64,000 bases of DNA. It comes from Hanleya hanleyi. Lineage: Eukaryota; Mollusca; Polyplacophora; Lepidopleurida; Hanleyidae. Position numbers and translations under genes: made by a program. The stretch covers positions 1 to 64,000 of the forward strand of contig JAVTVY010018692.1 in assembly GCA_036873755.1 (NCBI GenBank), written 5' to 3'. Shown here piece by piece: positions 18,419 through 29,787 of this stretch. The notes beneath the pieces were generated by a model that searched no databases, was not told the DNA's origin, and was given only the letters and a program-made list of their open reading frames with translations. Within the stretch, counting starts at the first letter, position 1; every line of letters starts with the position of its first letter.

Positions 18419-18957
18419 GGACATTTCCCCCAGTGGACATTTCCCCCAGCGGACATTTCCCCCATGGACATTTCCCCCAGTGGGCATTTCCCCCAGTGGA
18501 CATTTCCCCCAGTGGACATTTCCCCCACCTTATATTTGCAGGTTATTTTGAGGCTTGAACATAGTTTTCAAATAATTTGTCAATGACATCAATTTTTTGT
18601 ATATTTTTTATTTTCTATATATATATGGATTTCCACATACGTTTATGATAAATGGCTCAATCTTACTGCATGCCACTGATTGAGTAAACTCAAGCAACAG
18701 ACTGGGTAAAGATAACAATTGATGTTGTGAGGGATTAACCATATGGTTCTTAATCAGACTTCAAATAAAAATAAAAGAATAAAAATATAGGTGTGAGGAT
18801 TACAAAGAATGGATAAAAGATTATTATTTAACCTAAAAATATAGGGTGGGGGAAATGTCCACTGGGGGAAATGTCCACTGGGGAAAATGTCCACTGGGGG
18901 AAATGTCCATGGGGGAAATGTCCGCTGGGGGAAATGTCCACTGGGGGAAATGCCCTG
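18419..18957. repeat. Two inverted GGACATTTCCCCCAGT minisatellites
   Basis: Seven units of about 16 bp (GGACATTTCCCCCAGT) at 18419-18531 face seven reverse-complement units (GGGGGAAATGTCCACT) at 18846-18957, separated by ~315 bp of AT-rich DNA. Together they can form one long hairpin. The unit spacing is regular with few substitutions. Confidence 0.85.
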
Positions 18958-18998
18958 GATCCATGTAGGAGTACCTGTGGTTGTTGTTGTTGTTGTAT

Positions 18999-19327
18999 TA
19001 GCAGTATTGTCTATTGTTGATGAGCAGTAAACATTGGTTTGAGAGGCCCAAGTAAACTTTGCTGCTCCAAAACAGCAATACTTTGGTGGTCCACATAAAA
19101 ATTGGAGATGGAAATTGGAGATGGGGGGGGGGGGGGGAGAGGGGTGTGCAGGGTTCCCACAGACCCAGCCACTATGGGAAATCAGGGAAAATAATTTTCC
19201 AGTCCAGGAAAACTCAGGGAATTTAAGAAAAATACCCAATATCAGGGAAAACTCACCTGGGAAATTGAGTAGCAAGAGAGGAGTCAAATGTGGCTGGCAA
19301 TTTTGGCTTTTTAGTGCACACCAGGGA
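18999..19327. other. Spacer with poly-G tract
   Basis: Contains a G14-15 run at about 19123-19137. The lower-strand reading frame through it is a compositional artefact. It ends at the ACCAGGGA target duplication of the next element. Confidence 0.4.
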
Positions 19328-20424
19328 CACAGTTGCCTGGCCTGTAGGATATTGGATGGTCGATGTCTACGTATAATTATTTCCAATAAATTATGAAAAT
19401 TAATAAATATTTTTTAAAAAATTAAATCGATTTTTTTTTTTAAATATTTTTTCTAAGTGTATTTCTCTCTCATCTTTGGCTCAATTAAAGTCATTCCCTA
19501 TAACGTCAAGCCGAGTTACTACAGTTTTTAATTATCTACCATACTCTATGACATAAAAGAGAAGTTGGGAATAGAACCGCTCAACACGGTCATTTCAAAA
19601 CATTCTCAGAAAAGAATGAAAGCCTACCTTTCCAAATGCTATCCGTTTATTACTTCCCAATTGGACCAGCCTTCGGAATATATGCGCTTTGTATATCTAA
19701 CCTTCCCTTGAGGAGAGAAATTCATTCTTCGCGCCAAAACACAGCTTTTCAAACTTTTAGCCAGCACTCTGGCAAAACACACTTCCGTCAGAATTTTAAG
19801 AACCGCGCTATACAATATTATCAGCGACGATTGGTCGAAATTATGTCCAAACGTCATCTCCCGCCCACTGGATTATCTACCCCTGGCTTTTGGAGATAAT
19901 TTTAACCAATCGTCGCTGATAATATTGTATAGCCCGGTTCGTAAAATTCTGACCAAAGTGTATTTTGCCGGAGAGCTGGCGAAAAGTTTGAAAAGCTGTG
20001 TTTTGGCGCGAAGAATGAATTTCTCTCCTCAAGGGAAGATTTAGATATACAAAGCGCACAATTCCGAAGGCTGGTCCACTTGGGAAGTAATAAACGGATA
20101 GCATTTGGAAAGGTAGGCTTTCGTTCTTTTCTGAGAATGTTTTGAAATGACCATGTTGAGCGGTTCTGTTCCCAACTTCTCTTTTATTCTATGTCATAGA
20201 GGGCAGGGTATGGTAGATAATTTTAAAAACTGTAGTAACTCGGCTTGACATTATAGGGAATGACTTTAATTGAGCCAAAGATGAAAGAGAAATACACTTA
20301 GAAAAAATATTTTAAAAATAAATCGATTAAATTTTTTTTTTAAATATTTATTAATTTTCATAATTTATTGGAAATAATTACGTAGACATCGACCATCCAA
20401 TATCCTACAGGCCAGGCAACTGTG
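19328..20424. mobile_element. 1.1-kb foldback element with 8-bp target duplication
   Basis: Two arms of ~540 bp are nearly perfect reverse complements about a centre near 19877, with almost no loop. The ends read CACAGTTGCCTGGCCTGTAG inward on both sides. The octamer ACCAGGGA flanks it directly at 19320-19327 and 20425-20432. An 8-bp duplication with inverted termini fits hAT or P-type DNA transposons. No transposase frame is present, so it is a non-autonomous palindromic derivative. Open frames on both arms (19636-19899 and its mirror) are consequences of the palindrome. Confidence 0.9.
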
Positions 20425-20432
20425 ACCAGGGA

Positions 20433-22265
20433 TGCTCATTTTCTTCTTAACACCTCATTAAGGGCTTATCTAGCATAGCTTGAACTTTTATCAGCACTAA
20501 TTCTTTCATAACTCTGAATTCTGAACACACGCCTTCTGGCCAGTGGTTTCCATGGAAATGGAGACAGATATCAAAAAGCAGAAGGACATTGTAACTGTCA
20601 GACTCCTTGAAGGAAGGGTAAAGGACACTTGAATCATCTGGCCTTAGATTTGGAAACAGTAATTCAGAAACATTAACTGGTAGTTTTCTCTGTTCATAGG
20701 AAAGCTTGGACAGATGTAAACAGGCCTCTCATTTTAAGACGCGTGATCGCGCTCCCGAACTTGGAACTAGGTGCACGACTATAGCGCACGTGGCATTTCG
20801 CGGATGTGAAAAAACAGTAAACGCAGCTAAATTCATTGCCAACTTACGTGTGCCATTAAACTGCCTTCCGACAGCAACGCATACATGTGTTTACGTCCAG
20901 TTAAATGGTCTCCCTTCAGCGATCGAAATAATGCCTGCCTACCTGCCGCCGGCAAGTGAATTTTTCCGGCGACAAGTTGCAAAAAAATCTACCTGTCGCA
21001 TGCGGCAAGTAGGATTTCATCTAGATAAAATGCGATCCATTTTCGTAAATACCTTTTAGAAGTCTAGATCTATCTGAAGGAACGGACAATCCAAGATATA
21101 ATCCATTGAAAATTTATTGCAAGCTGATTTTTGGCCATTGTTGTTGGTCTTCTCTATCAACATTTCCCGCGCCAATTTTACTTCAGGTTGCATGTCGATC
21201 CTTGCGCGGTAGTTCGGTGCATGCAAAAGTCAGACCTGTTACGAAATGGAATCGGACTATCTGTTTTTTCCAGGTTTTTTCCGATGGTAAATAATATTGT
21301 TGGCTTCTTTTCTTGGGCTTCTATTCACAAGCTGAAGTTTTTCTATGCAGACATTTCAGTTAATTGATAATTCCAATGGGACTCCGACTCTGGTGGCTGC
21401 CTCTAATTTATTGGAATCAGCAATTTACAATGGGAGACTTTTGATAAATATAAGTAAATATAGTTGGGATTCTGGTTAACTCCCTTCAAATTTTCATTCT
21501 TTAAAAAGGGTGTTACTTGGATCTAAATTAATTCTTTATTCTTTAAATACAAGGTTTTTAATGAACGTTTGTCAAATAAAAAAATTGATAATAATAAATT
21601 TAAAAAACACCCACCTCTTTTTTTTTTAAAAGAAAGATTCCAGGAGAACCACTTGATGTCAAATTTCACATTGATCATTATTGGTCATTGTTCATGTTGT
21701 TTGTCTATTATGAATTCGATACTAAAATATACCTGGCAAGACCGCTAAATATTGATGCGCAAGTGAGACAAGTACAATATCACAGGTGGCAAGTAAAAAA
21801 GTATTTGCTCAAAATACAAGGTAAATCCGAGTAATAGTTTGTACTTGCCACTTTACACATATTTATTGCTTGTCAAGGGAGATAAGCCATCACTCACCTA
21901 GACTCGTTTAATGGGTGTGATTTTAGGTGTGCTAACCACACTCCTGAGAATAAATAAGGCGAGTGATTGTCACTCGCCTGTTGTCCCACAAAACAAGAGG
22001 ACTGTGTAAAGCATGAAAAGACAGTTTGAACTGTTATTCAACTGTTTCAATAAATTATTTGGACTGTACAGCAAAGAGTCTAATATCTTATAGTGTGTTA
22101 AAATGTTATTAGTATTATTAGTATTAATACTTAGTATTATTAGTATAATGTATTATTAGTGTGCACTTAATGTTTGTATAGGTAAATGCATACATGTATG
22201 GTGAGGAATAGATGGCTTTAAGGGGAGAAGGGAGGCCATTGTATGCATTTGTGCAAGTTGCCTAT
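20433..22265. other. Non-coding stretch, no supported gene
   Basis: Mostly AT-rich. A GC-richer patch at 20720-21060 has weakly protein-like open frames, and GGCAAGTA motifs recur at about 20951, 21005 and 21787. I could not define an exon or repeat boundary. The TTAGTATTATTAGTATTA low-complexity stretch lies at 22108-22160. Confidence 0.35.
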
Positions 22266-24777
22266 GGTCAATTCCACGTCACTCGCGTTACATTTTTGCA
22301 CCATTTTGGTTATATTATACCCCACCTGCCTCCAACAAAGAAAGTATACATGCACACATAATGCATAAAGACAACCTAGACCCCAAAGTATTCATACAAA
22401 TTTAAAGTGCTGTAATTGCATTTAAAACTTTTATTTAATTCCAATTTGCGTACTCGTCACTCGCGTTACAGCAAAAAGGACATGGAAATTTTAGCCATAA
22501 CTTCATTCTTGAATTAAGCTCAAGCCGTAACACACAGATGACAATTTAGTGGATCTGTTAGTACCCTGTAGACCTCTTGAAATAACAATGCAATTAGGAA
22601 TCCACTAAGTTGTTCCAATGTGTAACAGCTTGCTCGAATAACTTCAATGTCTCGTCACTCGCGTTACGTCACTCGCGTTACCTCTCAGTTGAGGATACCA
22701 AAGTTTGAATGTTAGCGAACATTAAACACCACAAAACATAAAATTATGTTGTGCCATAAAAACAGATCTCAGGTACAGTATAACTGAAAAAGAACTTTGT
22801 ACACTTTATGTTCATCTCAGAAAAGGACATACATTTAACCTGCTTAAGGAAGTTCTGGAAATGTGAAAGACAAGCAACTGTTTGAAAGAACTGGACCATC
22901 TAACTTTCTAACAATTTGTTCCCGGTGGTAATAAAAAGAATCACAGGGTGTAGGCAACTTCCGGGTATTGCCGGCTCCTATACGAATCATCACGGATATG
23001 AAATACTTGTTCTCGATGAGTCTGAGTATTTCACCAGGGTACACATCTCGGTCATACTTCACCAGACACCAATCCTTCACATGGAGAGTACCAATATTCG
23101 AGTCATTTAACGACACCTGTCATGTCATAATATCGTCCCAACTGCAGATTATTTTTCAAGAATTGTCTCCCAGCCTGAGCCACTATATTATTTTCACACA
23201 TGCATAGTCCCTTTAGTCAATTAGTGCAGTGAAGAGACTCACTTGACGTTGCTTCCAGTGAGCACTTTGAATTGTAATAGTGAGGGTGTAAAACAAATTG
23301 TTTTACGTGAGACATTGTAGATCACAACACTGCTAACATTTGAACATGAGATGCCACATTCCAAGACCTAAATGACCGGTCAGAGCATCAAACTCGAATT
23401 CCAGATGAGTCTGGACTGAAGACCTCCCATGATGAATATCGTTTGATAAATAAGTAAAAGTAATTCCAAAAGGTATTCTTGAAATCGAAAATATAAACCA
23501 GAGAATTATGTCAAATAAATAAAACATTTATTGTAATGTTGTCATTTTAACAGAAAATTTAAACTATGAGAATAGAGTAATATTAGATTTTAAAAAATGC
23601 AAAACTAGACAAAAGAAAACATAAAATGTACGTATTTATATTGAGAAAGCATATGTTTGGAAAACTTTCAATAAAGTATAAAAGAGGAATGCAGTTGCAA
23701 TATCACCCAGCTAGTAATACAGATATTATAAATTGGTATAACTCCTAGTTAATTCAAATACAATGCAACTGCATATAAACTCAATAATATCAGTTGGTCA
23801 ACCATGAAATATAAAATAACGAACAGGTGAAGGAATTGCCAAAATTCCGAAATATGTCCCTTGGTCGAAATGGACTCTGCTAAAATGCTGGCCTATTAAC
23901 TAACCCTAATGAATGTTCAGCTATGTTTGCAACTATGCCTGAATAATTCCATGGAATTTAGTTGAGTGAAAGGGTGGACCACACAATTCAAAGTTGGATA
24001 CAATTGAGATGCCAAATAGCAGATGACAGGAAGCACATGCAGTGTGAGCAGGATCACAATAATTCTGGGTATTTTTCTTTGGCATTTATATAATCACATG
24101 TTTAAAGTATTTATATTTCTGTCACACCTTATCCAGCATGTCATGACTTAATAAAAATTGGAATTTGAAAATAGTAACTTCCACCAGATAGCGTCACTCG
24201 CGTTACACTCCGTCACTCGCGTTACATTGTCACTCGCGTTACTAGATTTGGCGCTACCACTGGAAGAAGTCACATGGTGTAGGAACTCAAAACTGTGGTC
24301 ATATGTTCATGACAACTGACAGAAGCAGTGATAGAAGTAGCTCAATTAAACTTGAAGTTTTTTGTCTAATAAAAGAAAAAGTAGCATTTATCGTCACTCG
24401 CGTTACATAACTGTGACTCCATGCAAAATTTACAACGTGTGACAATATTTACAAATACCTGCTGAATTTTTTTATGATTTTTCAAGACACCATTAACCAC
24501 TAATGTAAGTAAAAAAAGAAATCCTCCATTCTGCAGCTAAACAATGGTAATAAAATCTAATCAATTTTGTGAGATAATTGAAAGCAAAAATAAGAAAATT
24601 TGATCCTGGAACTTCAAAACGCCCCAGGTTGGAAAATTCTGCGGCAATCTTACTGAATTTTTAGATTTTACCTCTATACTGTATCACCATTATAAAACAA
24701 TGTCATTGTGGCACATTCTCAAGATTTTATTTTTTGGCTTCATGTCCCAAGTAGCATGGAATTGACCCTATGTATCT
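22266..24777. mobile_element. 2.5-kb inverted-repeat element with GTCACTCGCGTTAC sites
   Basis: The left end GGTCAATTCCACGTCAC and right end GCATGGAATTGACC are inverted, and CTAT occurs immediately outside each (22262-22265, 24778-24781), a possible 4-bp target duplication. Eight exact copies of the 14-mer GTCACTCGCGTTAC, all on the plus strand, lie near the two ends (starts 22278, 22456, 22654, 22668; 24193, 24212, 24229, 24393). This is the expected distribution for transposase-binding sites. A protein-like remnant is at 22844-23116. No transposase was recognised, so the superfamily is undetermined. Confidence 0.8.
22844..23116 (-). pseudogene. Tudor/SH3-like domain remnant inside the 2.5-kb element
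   Basis: The minus-strand frame contains VKDWCLVKYDRDVYPGEIL, then MIRIGAGNTRKLPTPCDSFYYHREQIVRKLDGPVL. The G/D-W-x-x-V-K-Y-D-x-x-x-Y-P-G-E pattern with a following W/L-P-x-x-D-x-x-F-Y-x-x-x-x-I-x-K-L stretch is one I associate with uncharacterised invertebrate proteins of transposon or host origin that carry a small barrel domain. It is probably one exon of a lost element gene. The identification is from memory and tentative. Confidence 0.35.
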
Positions 24778-25203
24778 TAGTGTTCTGATTGCTACAACCC
24801 TGTCACAGAGAAATATTTCTTGGGTAATTTGGGAAATTAATCACTGAAAAATCAGAGAATTTTGTTTCCATGAAAAGCTGGGAACCCTGAGTGTAGCCTG
24901 TGGGGTTTATTCTGCAGTTGTTCTGCAGAGGTTGAGGAAAATACACCATGAATCGATCTAGGTATTATATCTCGATCAGGATCGATCATGATTGATCATA
25001 GTTTATATAGCTGTTTACATGTACATTTCACAGACTAGTACATTGGGGACTGTTTGATATAACGGTATAAACCCACGGGGTTTCCTGACCGTAAAAAGAA
25101 ATAGGATCCAAATGTTGTGACTGAAATATTGTTGAAAGTGATGTTAAGTCATATGCATTCATTCACCCACTCTCCCAACTTGATCTTTTATTTCTATCTC
25201 TAG
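24778..25203. other. Upstream intron or flank of the DNAJA3-like gene
   Basis: Holds GATCGATC/TGATCATG palindromic patches at about 24953-25003 and ends in a pyrimidine-rich tract with acceptor AG at 25202-25203. No further exon was recognised. Confidence 0.4.
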
Positions 25204-25346
25204 GCTTCTCAGTGAAACTCAGCCATGGGAGAGCACCATACAGTTTGTTTCATGGTTCTGCCATTGACAGAAAAAAGGACTATTATGAGGTACTTGGTTT
25301 GCCCAAAAGTGCAGATGCAAAGGCGATCAAGAAAGCCTACTATCAG
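25204..25346 (+). CDS. DNAJA3: DNAJA3/Tid1-like mitochondrial DnaJ, exon with J-domain start
   Basis: A 143-nt internal exon with acceptor TCTAG and donor GTACTG. After two split-codon bases it reads a basic, Ser/His-rich linker (SHGRAPYSLFHGSA) and then DRKKDYYEVLGLPKSADAK, the first half of a J domain (helices I and II, ending AIKKAYYQ). Mitochondrial DNAJA3/Tid1 proteins have just such a leader-derived linker before DYY-x-x-LG. They act as HSP70 (mortalin) co-chaperones in the matrix. The next exon supplies the HPD motif in frame. The exon(s) for the mitochondrial targeting peptide are not seen in the window upstream. Confidence 0.9.
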
Positions 25347-25857
25347 GTACTGGTATAACATTGAATGATATTTTATTCACACTCATAACAAACTTGTTCT
25401 CTTGACCCCAGTTGGTCAGTGTTCAGAAACTCCACAGCATCCTTCAAATTGAAATGTGATGTGTATAAGAAGGGATGACACCTTATCCAGTATTACATAT
25501 ACATGTACAGTAAAATCTGTGTATACTGACCATACTTGGGACCAGGTTATAGGGTCGCTTTTAACAGGGTTCACAGTATTTAACTTAAAGTATTGAGACC
25601 CTGGACAATGCTGGATGGTACCAGTATTGAGAGGTTGGTCGGTTTACCTAGGTGTGATTGTCGGTATTCGCAGGTTTCACTGTATATCCCAAGGATGTGG
25701 AATAGGTAGACTTACATGTACACGTGTAATAGCATGTGAATATTCCTTATGGTTACCAACCAGTTTTATATCCCTTGCTCTGGGAAGAACATTTGCTGTG
25801 ATGTATTCCACTTCACATGCTAAGTGAAAGCATGATGTTATTTTTGATATTTTGCAG

Positions 25858-25941
25858 TTGGCACAGAAATATCATCCTGACATGAACAAGAATGATTCCA
25901 GTGCCGAGAAGAAATTCCATGATGTTTCTGAAGCATATGAG
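25858..25941 (+). CDS. DNAJA3: DNAJA3/Tid1-like, exon with HPD motif
   Basis: An 84-nt exon between TTTGCAG and GTAGAT, encoding [12 protein letters not shown]...[11 protein letters not shown]. It contains the catalytic HPD tripeptide that stimulates HSP70 ATPase activity, and J-domain helix III. It is phase 0 at both ends and joins the previous exon (…KKAYYQ) directly. Confidence 0.93.
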
Positions 25942-27571
25942 GTAGATATCCCATGTCCATATGGTTTAGGTATGGATATGGTTACCCAAACAAACATGAC
26001 AAATGATTTACACTCTTGTCTTACCTGATATATAACACAGACTAAAAATAAGCTTAATTTCCGAGTGGTTTGGTGAGGGATGGGGGGGAATCAGGGGGGG
26101 GGGGGAGGCAATCCAACATGTGTAGTAATGGGACAAGAATTACAAGAAACCTCTCGACTTGAGACGTACAACATCATGCTGAAAAAGAAAACCAAAGTTG
26201 GTATGATGAGTTAACGATTTTCAGGGAGTAGAATATGGGAATTTATCATGTGTCCCAGTGAAAATACCGTTAATGGCCTCTAATACCTTTAATGGCCTCT
26301 AATACCTTTAATGGCCTCTAATCCCAGTATACGTGTACTATCTTTTTATACACCCACCCAAAAGGCGGACATATTATGTGATGGCTGTTTCCGTCCGGAT
26401 GTTCGTCCCCCATGTCCGGTCTATAGTTGGGACCGTTTTCTATCTACAGTTCCAATTTTTGGTGAATGGGTACGATACGTTGCATACCAAAGTGGAGGTC
26501 TGAGGTCAAAGGTCACTGGCTTAAAAACCAGGATATCGCTCAACTGTTGCTGTCCAGTCTATATCTGTGACCGTTTTCTATCCACAGTTGCAATTTTTTT
26601 GTGAGTGGATACACTAGGTAGAGACGATATGTCGTATACTGAAATTGAGATCGAGGTCATAGATCACTGTGGCCTAAAAATCAGGAATTTGTTGATCATT
26701 GACAGTTTTCTATCCACAGTTCCAATTTTTGGTGAGTGGATACCCGGGTTGGGGGGATGGGGGAGGGGGAAATGATGTGTCACATACTAATGTAGGTCGG
26801 GGTTAGCAGTCAAATGTCAGTGTGGCCTAAATTCAGGAAATTATTGAAAATTGCTAAGTTTTTGTGTGTGGATTCAGTAGGGGCTTACCAAAAATTAGGT
26901 CAACATCAAATGTTACTGTGACCCCAAAATTAAGAAATCATTCAAAAAGATTTGTTTTTGTGTATGTAGATACATTAGGGGGACATGTCACATAATGTAT
27001 TGTAGATCACGGTCAAAGGTCAAGTTCACTGGGGCCCGAAATCCTTAGTCTTAAAAATCATGATTTTGTGTGTCTGTAGATACATTAAGGGGAGATGATG
27101 GGTCAAGTAACAAAATTTTGGTCAAGGTCAAAGGTCACGGTCACTGACCCCAAAATCAGGAAATCATTAAAAGTCACATTTTATATGATCATCGAAGACA
27201 AGGTTTTATAATCCGGTGGTGAGTTCTGTCCATCAATCCATCTATCCATCCATTAACATTTGTTGTCCATGCGATGTCTCCAGTTCCAAGGTATGGATTG
27301 GTACCAAACATTAGATATACCTTACTCGCGGGGCAAAAAGTTACCCTGTTCACAATCCCCAAAACTGAAACCAGTTTAATCGACTATTGTTAGGTTGGAC
27401 TATTCAGAGCTGTCTTCCCTACATGTATATGGTATTTGTCCTTCGGAGTTGTCTCCCCTGCTTGATAATGTATGAAACATTTACATTCACTTAAAACTGT
27501 TATGAAATAAAAACCTTGCATTTATTATTTTAACTGGGAGAGAGGACATTTATGAACTTCATATCTGTTTA
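25942..27571. repeat. Intron 2, first part: degenerate ~155-bp tandem repeats and short direct repeats
   Basis: Three copies of the 22-mer TACCTTTAATGGCCTCTAA sit at 26270-26325. From 26340 to about 27230, five or six diverged units recur, each with CCGTTTTCTATCCACAGTT, CAATTTTTGGTGAGTGGATAC and (G)AGGTCAAAGGTCACTG. Some junctions form AGGTCAAAGGTCA. A G-run lies at 26094-26105. No gene is present. Confidence 0.6.
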
Positions 27572-27575
27572 TTAA

Positions 27576-28028
27576 AGGTGAATTGAAAAGCTTTCCAATG
27601 TTCTGTTAAAATGTTATAAAACAAGAACTTCTATAGTTGTTACAATTATGTGTGGTAATAGTTATGTGGGTTATTGTTTCATTTGGGGTATATGAGAAGT
27701 CAAAACTTATACCGAGAGCCAGAACTTTTAAAAACGTCATCGCTTGCCTCCCGTTGTTTTTGGAACGTCGTGACGTTATAGTGGTCCTCGTTCATTTATC
27801 CGACGTGGCATGACGTCATATTTGAATAAAACTTGAATGAAGGGGACCACTATAACGTCATAACGTTCTACAAACCAAGAGAGACAAGCGATGCAAGTTT
27901 TCAAGACGGATCTATAACAGGATAACTTAAATATTGTTATTAGTACAAATTGTTAAAAGTTATGTCACATAAGACAAGATGTATATAAGCAACAATTTAG
28001 ATAAAATTAAAAGCTTTGCAGTTCACCT
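27576..28028. mobile_element. TTAA-flanked MITE-like element
   Basis: Inverted ends AGGTGAATTGAAAAGCTTT and AAAGCTTTGCAGTTCACCT are flanked by TTAA on both sides (27572-27575, 28029-28032). The interior is also an imperfect palindrome (ACGTTATAGTGGTCC at about 27771 against GGACCACTATAACGT at about 27843). TTAA target sites are characteristic of piggyBac and Kolobok transposons. With no transposase this is a non-autonomous copy of ~453 bp. Confidence 0.75.
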
Positions 28029-28167
28029 TTAACTGAAGAATAAAGGTTTACTTCATTACTTTCTAATTTCTTCACATTTTTCTTCCTTCATGAGAAATTT
28101 TCGTTCTTGTAAGCACAAAATCTTTCTCTGGATTGCTAGCTACCAATTCGGACCAAGGGAAAAGGCC

Positions 28168-28362
28168 TTGTCACTTGAACAATGGTGGAGAGCTATTTAT
28201 AAACAGTTGTCACTTGAACAATGGTGGAGAGCTATTTATAAACAGTTGTCACTTGAACAATGGTGGAGAGCTATTTATAAACAGTTGTCACTTGAACAAT
28301 GGTGGAGAGCTATTTATAAACAGTTGTCACTTGAACAATGGTGGAGAGCTATTTATAAACAG
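28168..28362 (+). repeat. Five perfect 39-bp tandem repeats
   Basis: The 39-bp unit beginning TTGTCACTTGAACAATGGTG occurs five times with no visible mismatch. Because 39 is divisible by three, every frame stays open and repeats a 13-residue pattern (one frame SLEQWWRAIYKQL). This is intronic and no other coding evidence exists, so it is a minisatellite. Confidence 0.95.
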
Positions 28363-28587
28363 TGCTTCTATTCTAAATCATCCAAGGAGACTGAGTAGCT
28401 CTCCTAGAATTAAACCCTTTAAAATTTATTGTATGCATATGTGAGTGCTTCTCTGATGATATGCAGTAGACAAAAACAATTGCATTTTGCTTCAATAAAT
28501 ATTTACATTTTATATAAAAAAAAATAATATAAAAATAAATTATAGTATGTATGCGGAGCATACCTCTTGAGTTATGTCTATATTTAT

Positions 28588-29445
28588 GCCCCCCGGGGGG
28601 GGGGGGGGCATATAGCGATCGCTTTGTTCGTCTGTCCATCCGTCCGTCTGACCATCCGAATTTCTTGTCCGCGCGATATCTGGGTTAAATTTGATAAACA
28701 GGATTGAAACTTCAATGGAATGTGGCCAGTGCCTCATAGTTGTGCAGCGTAGATTTTTTTCCGAGTTTCGGTAATAATTTTCAAGAGTTATGGCCCTTTT
28801 TCTAAAATCTCTGTGAATGGGACTTGTCCGGGCTGGATCTTGGTTAATATTGTATGGGCAAGTATGAAATTTGCATGATATGTGGTCAGTGCCCCACAGT
28901 TGTGCAGCGTAAAGTTTCGCCCTGTTTCGCTTGTATTTTCAGGAGTTATGGCCCTTCGTTCATCAAGTCTTTGTGAATTGGGACTTGTCCGGTTAATATT
29001 GTATGGACAAGTATGGAATTTGCAGGATATGTGGTCAGTGCCCTGTAGTTGTGCAGGGTGAAGTTTCTCCGCGTTTCGCGTATATTTTCAAGAGTTATGG
29101 CCCATTTGTTCTTGAAATCTTTGTGAATTGGGACTTGTCCGGGCTGGATCTCGGTTAATATTGTATGGACAAGTATGGAATTTGCATGATATGTGGTCAA
29201 TGTCCCATAGTTGTGCAGGGTGAAGTTTCTCTGGTTTCGGTTATATTTTCAAGTGTTATGGCCTTTGTTCATCAAACCTAAGTGAATGGGATATATTTGT
29301 TTGTCCAGGTTGGATCTCAGTCCATAACCGATTTGGACCGGGAAAATGGTCCTCCACAGACCAATACAGAACAGAACAATGGCGGGGCAGTGTCAGATTA
29401 AAGTGGAAGGGGGGGGCATACAATTGAGCAATCTCTGATTGCTAT
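28588..29445 (+). mobile_element. CATATAGCGATCGC-headed repeat element, copy 1
   Basis: Head: a C-rich/G-rich hairpin (CCCCCCGGGGGG) followed by GGCATATAGCGATCGCTTTG and a CGTCTGTCCATCCGTCCG run. Core: four diverged ~150-180-bp units, each with CAGTGCC...AGTTGTGCAG...TTATGGCCC...GGGACTTGTCCGG...TATTGTATGG. Tail: GGGGGGGCATACAATTGAGC and AAT-CTCTG-ATT hairpin (about 29410-29445). Copies 2 and 3 are at 50074 and 52262. The architecture (short hairpin ends, tandem core, no coding capacity) resembles Helentron-associated non-autonomous elements of molluscs; that assignment is inference. Confidence 0.7.
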
Positions 29446-29787
29446 TAAAATTTAACACAGCAAGGAACCAAACACCCTGCTTGGGTAATTGTTTAAAAAT
29501 TATTTAAAAAAAAAATGATTTAATGTAAAAATATTTTTCAGTGAAAAAAAAAATCTATATAAATTTGTTATTAAGTAGAAGTTTAAAAAAAAAAGATATT
29601 CAAAATTATTTGTACCGGTATATTGGTAAATAAATGGCCCCCGGAAGTGATGAATGAACGCTAGGAGCGCATTGGAATGCGAGCACTATAACACTGGAAT
29701 TCGAGGGCTATAACGCTCTTCAATAGGCAAGGTAGTGTTTTATTGATGCAGACTTAGTGTTCTATTAGAAATCTTTTTGCTCTTCAG
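29446..29787. other. Intron 2, last part: A/T-rich
   Basis: A-runs at 29509-29595 and a pyrimidine tract ending in the acceptor TCTTCAG at 29781-29787. No gene. Confidence 0.5.

Larger units (their letters stand above)
17521..18998. mobile_element. Nest of inverted repeats and hairpins
   Basis: The outer pair is a (CAA)n-CCACAGGTACTCCTA segment (about 17530-17556) and its reverse complement TAGGAGTACCTGTGG-(TTG)n (about 18966-18998). Inside lie a 47-bp direct duplication (17544-17637) whose GCAGTCGACGGAC end is inverted at 18260-18272, a 588-bp MITE-like element, a hairpin around 18299-18363 (AGCTCTGGTATAGCC against GGCTAAACCAGAGCT), a smaller hairpin at 18377-18401 (AGCCCTTGT/ACAAGGGCT), and two inverted minisatellites. 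Successive insertion into hairpin loops would explain this layering. Confidence 0.7.

Noticed and set aside
18754..19386. 210-codon minus-strand open frame with repeated Phe-Pro-Ser-Gly-His peptides
   Set aside because: Generated by the GGGGGAAATGTCCACT minisatellite and a poly-G run.
19636..20104. Two similar short proteins encoded on opposite strands
   Set aside because: They are mirror translations of the two arms of one palindrome and not paralogous genes.
22278..24406. Repeated 14-mers considered as a CRISPR array
   Set aside because: Units are too short, spacing is irregular, they sit at the ends of an inverted-repeat element, and the DNA is eukaryotic.
28090..28398. Open frame with a 13-residue repeated protein motif
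   Set aside because: It arises from five identical 39-bp DNA repeats in an intron, all three frames are open, and nothing outside the repeat is protein-like.
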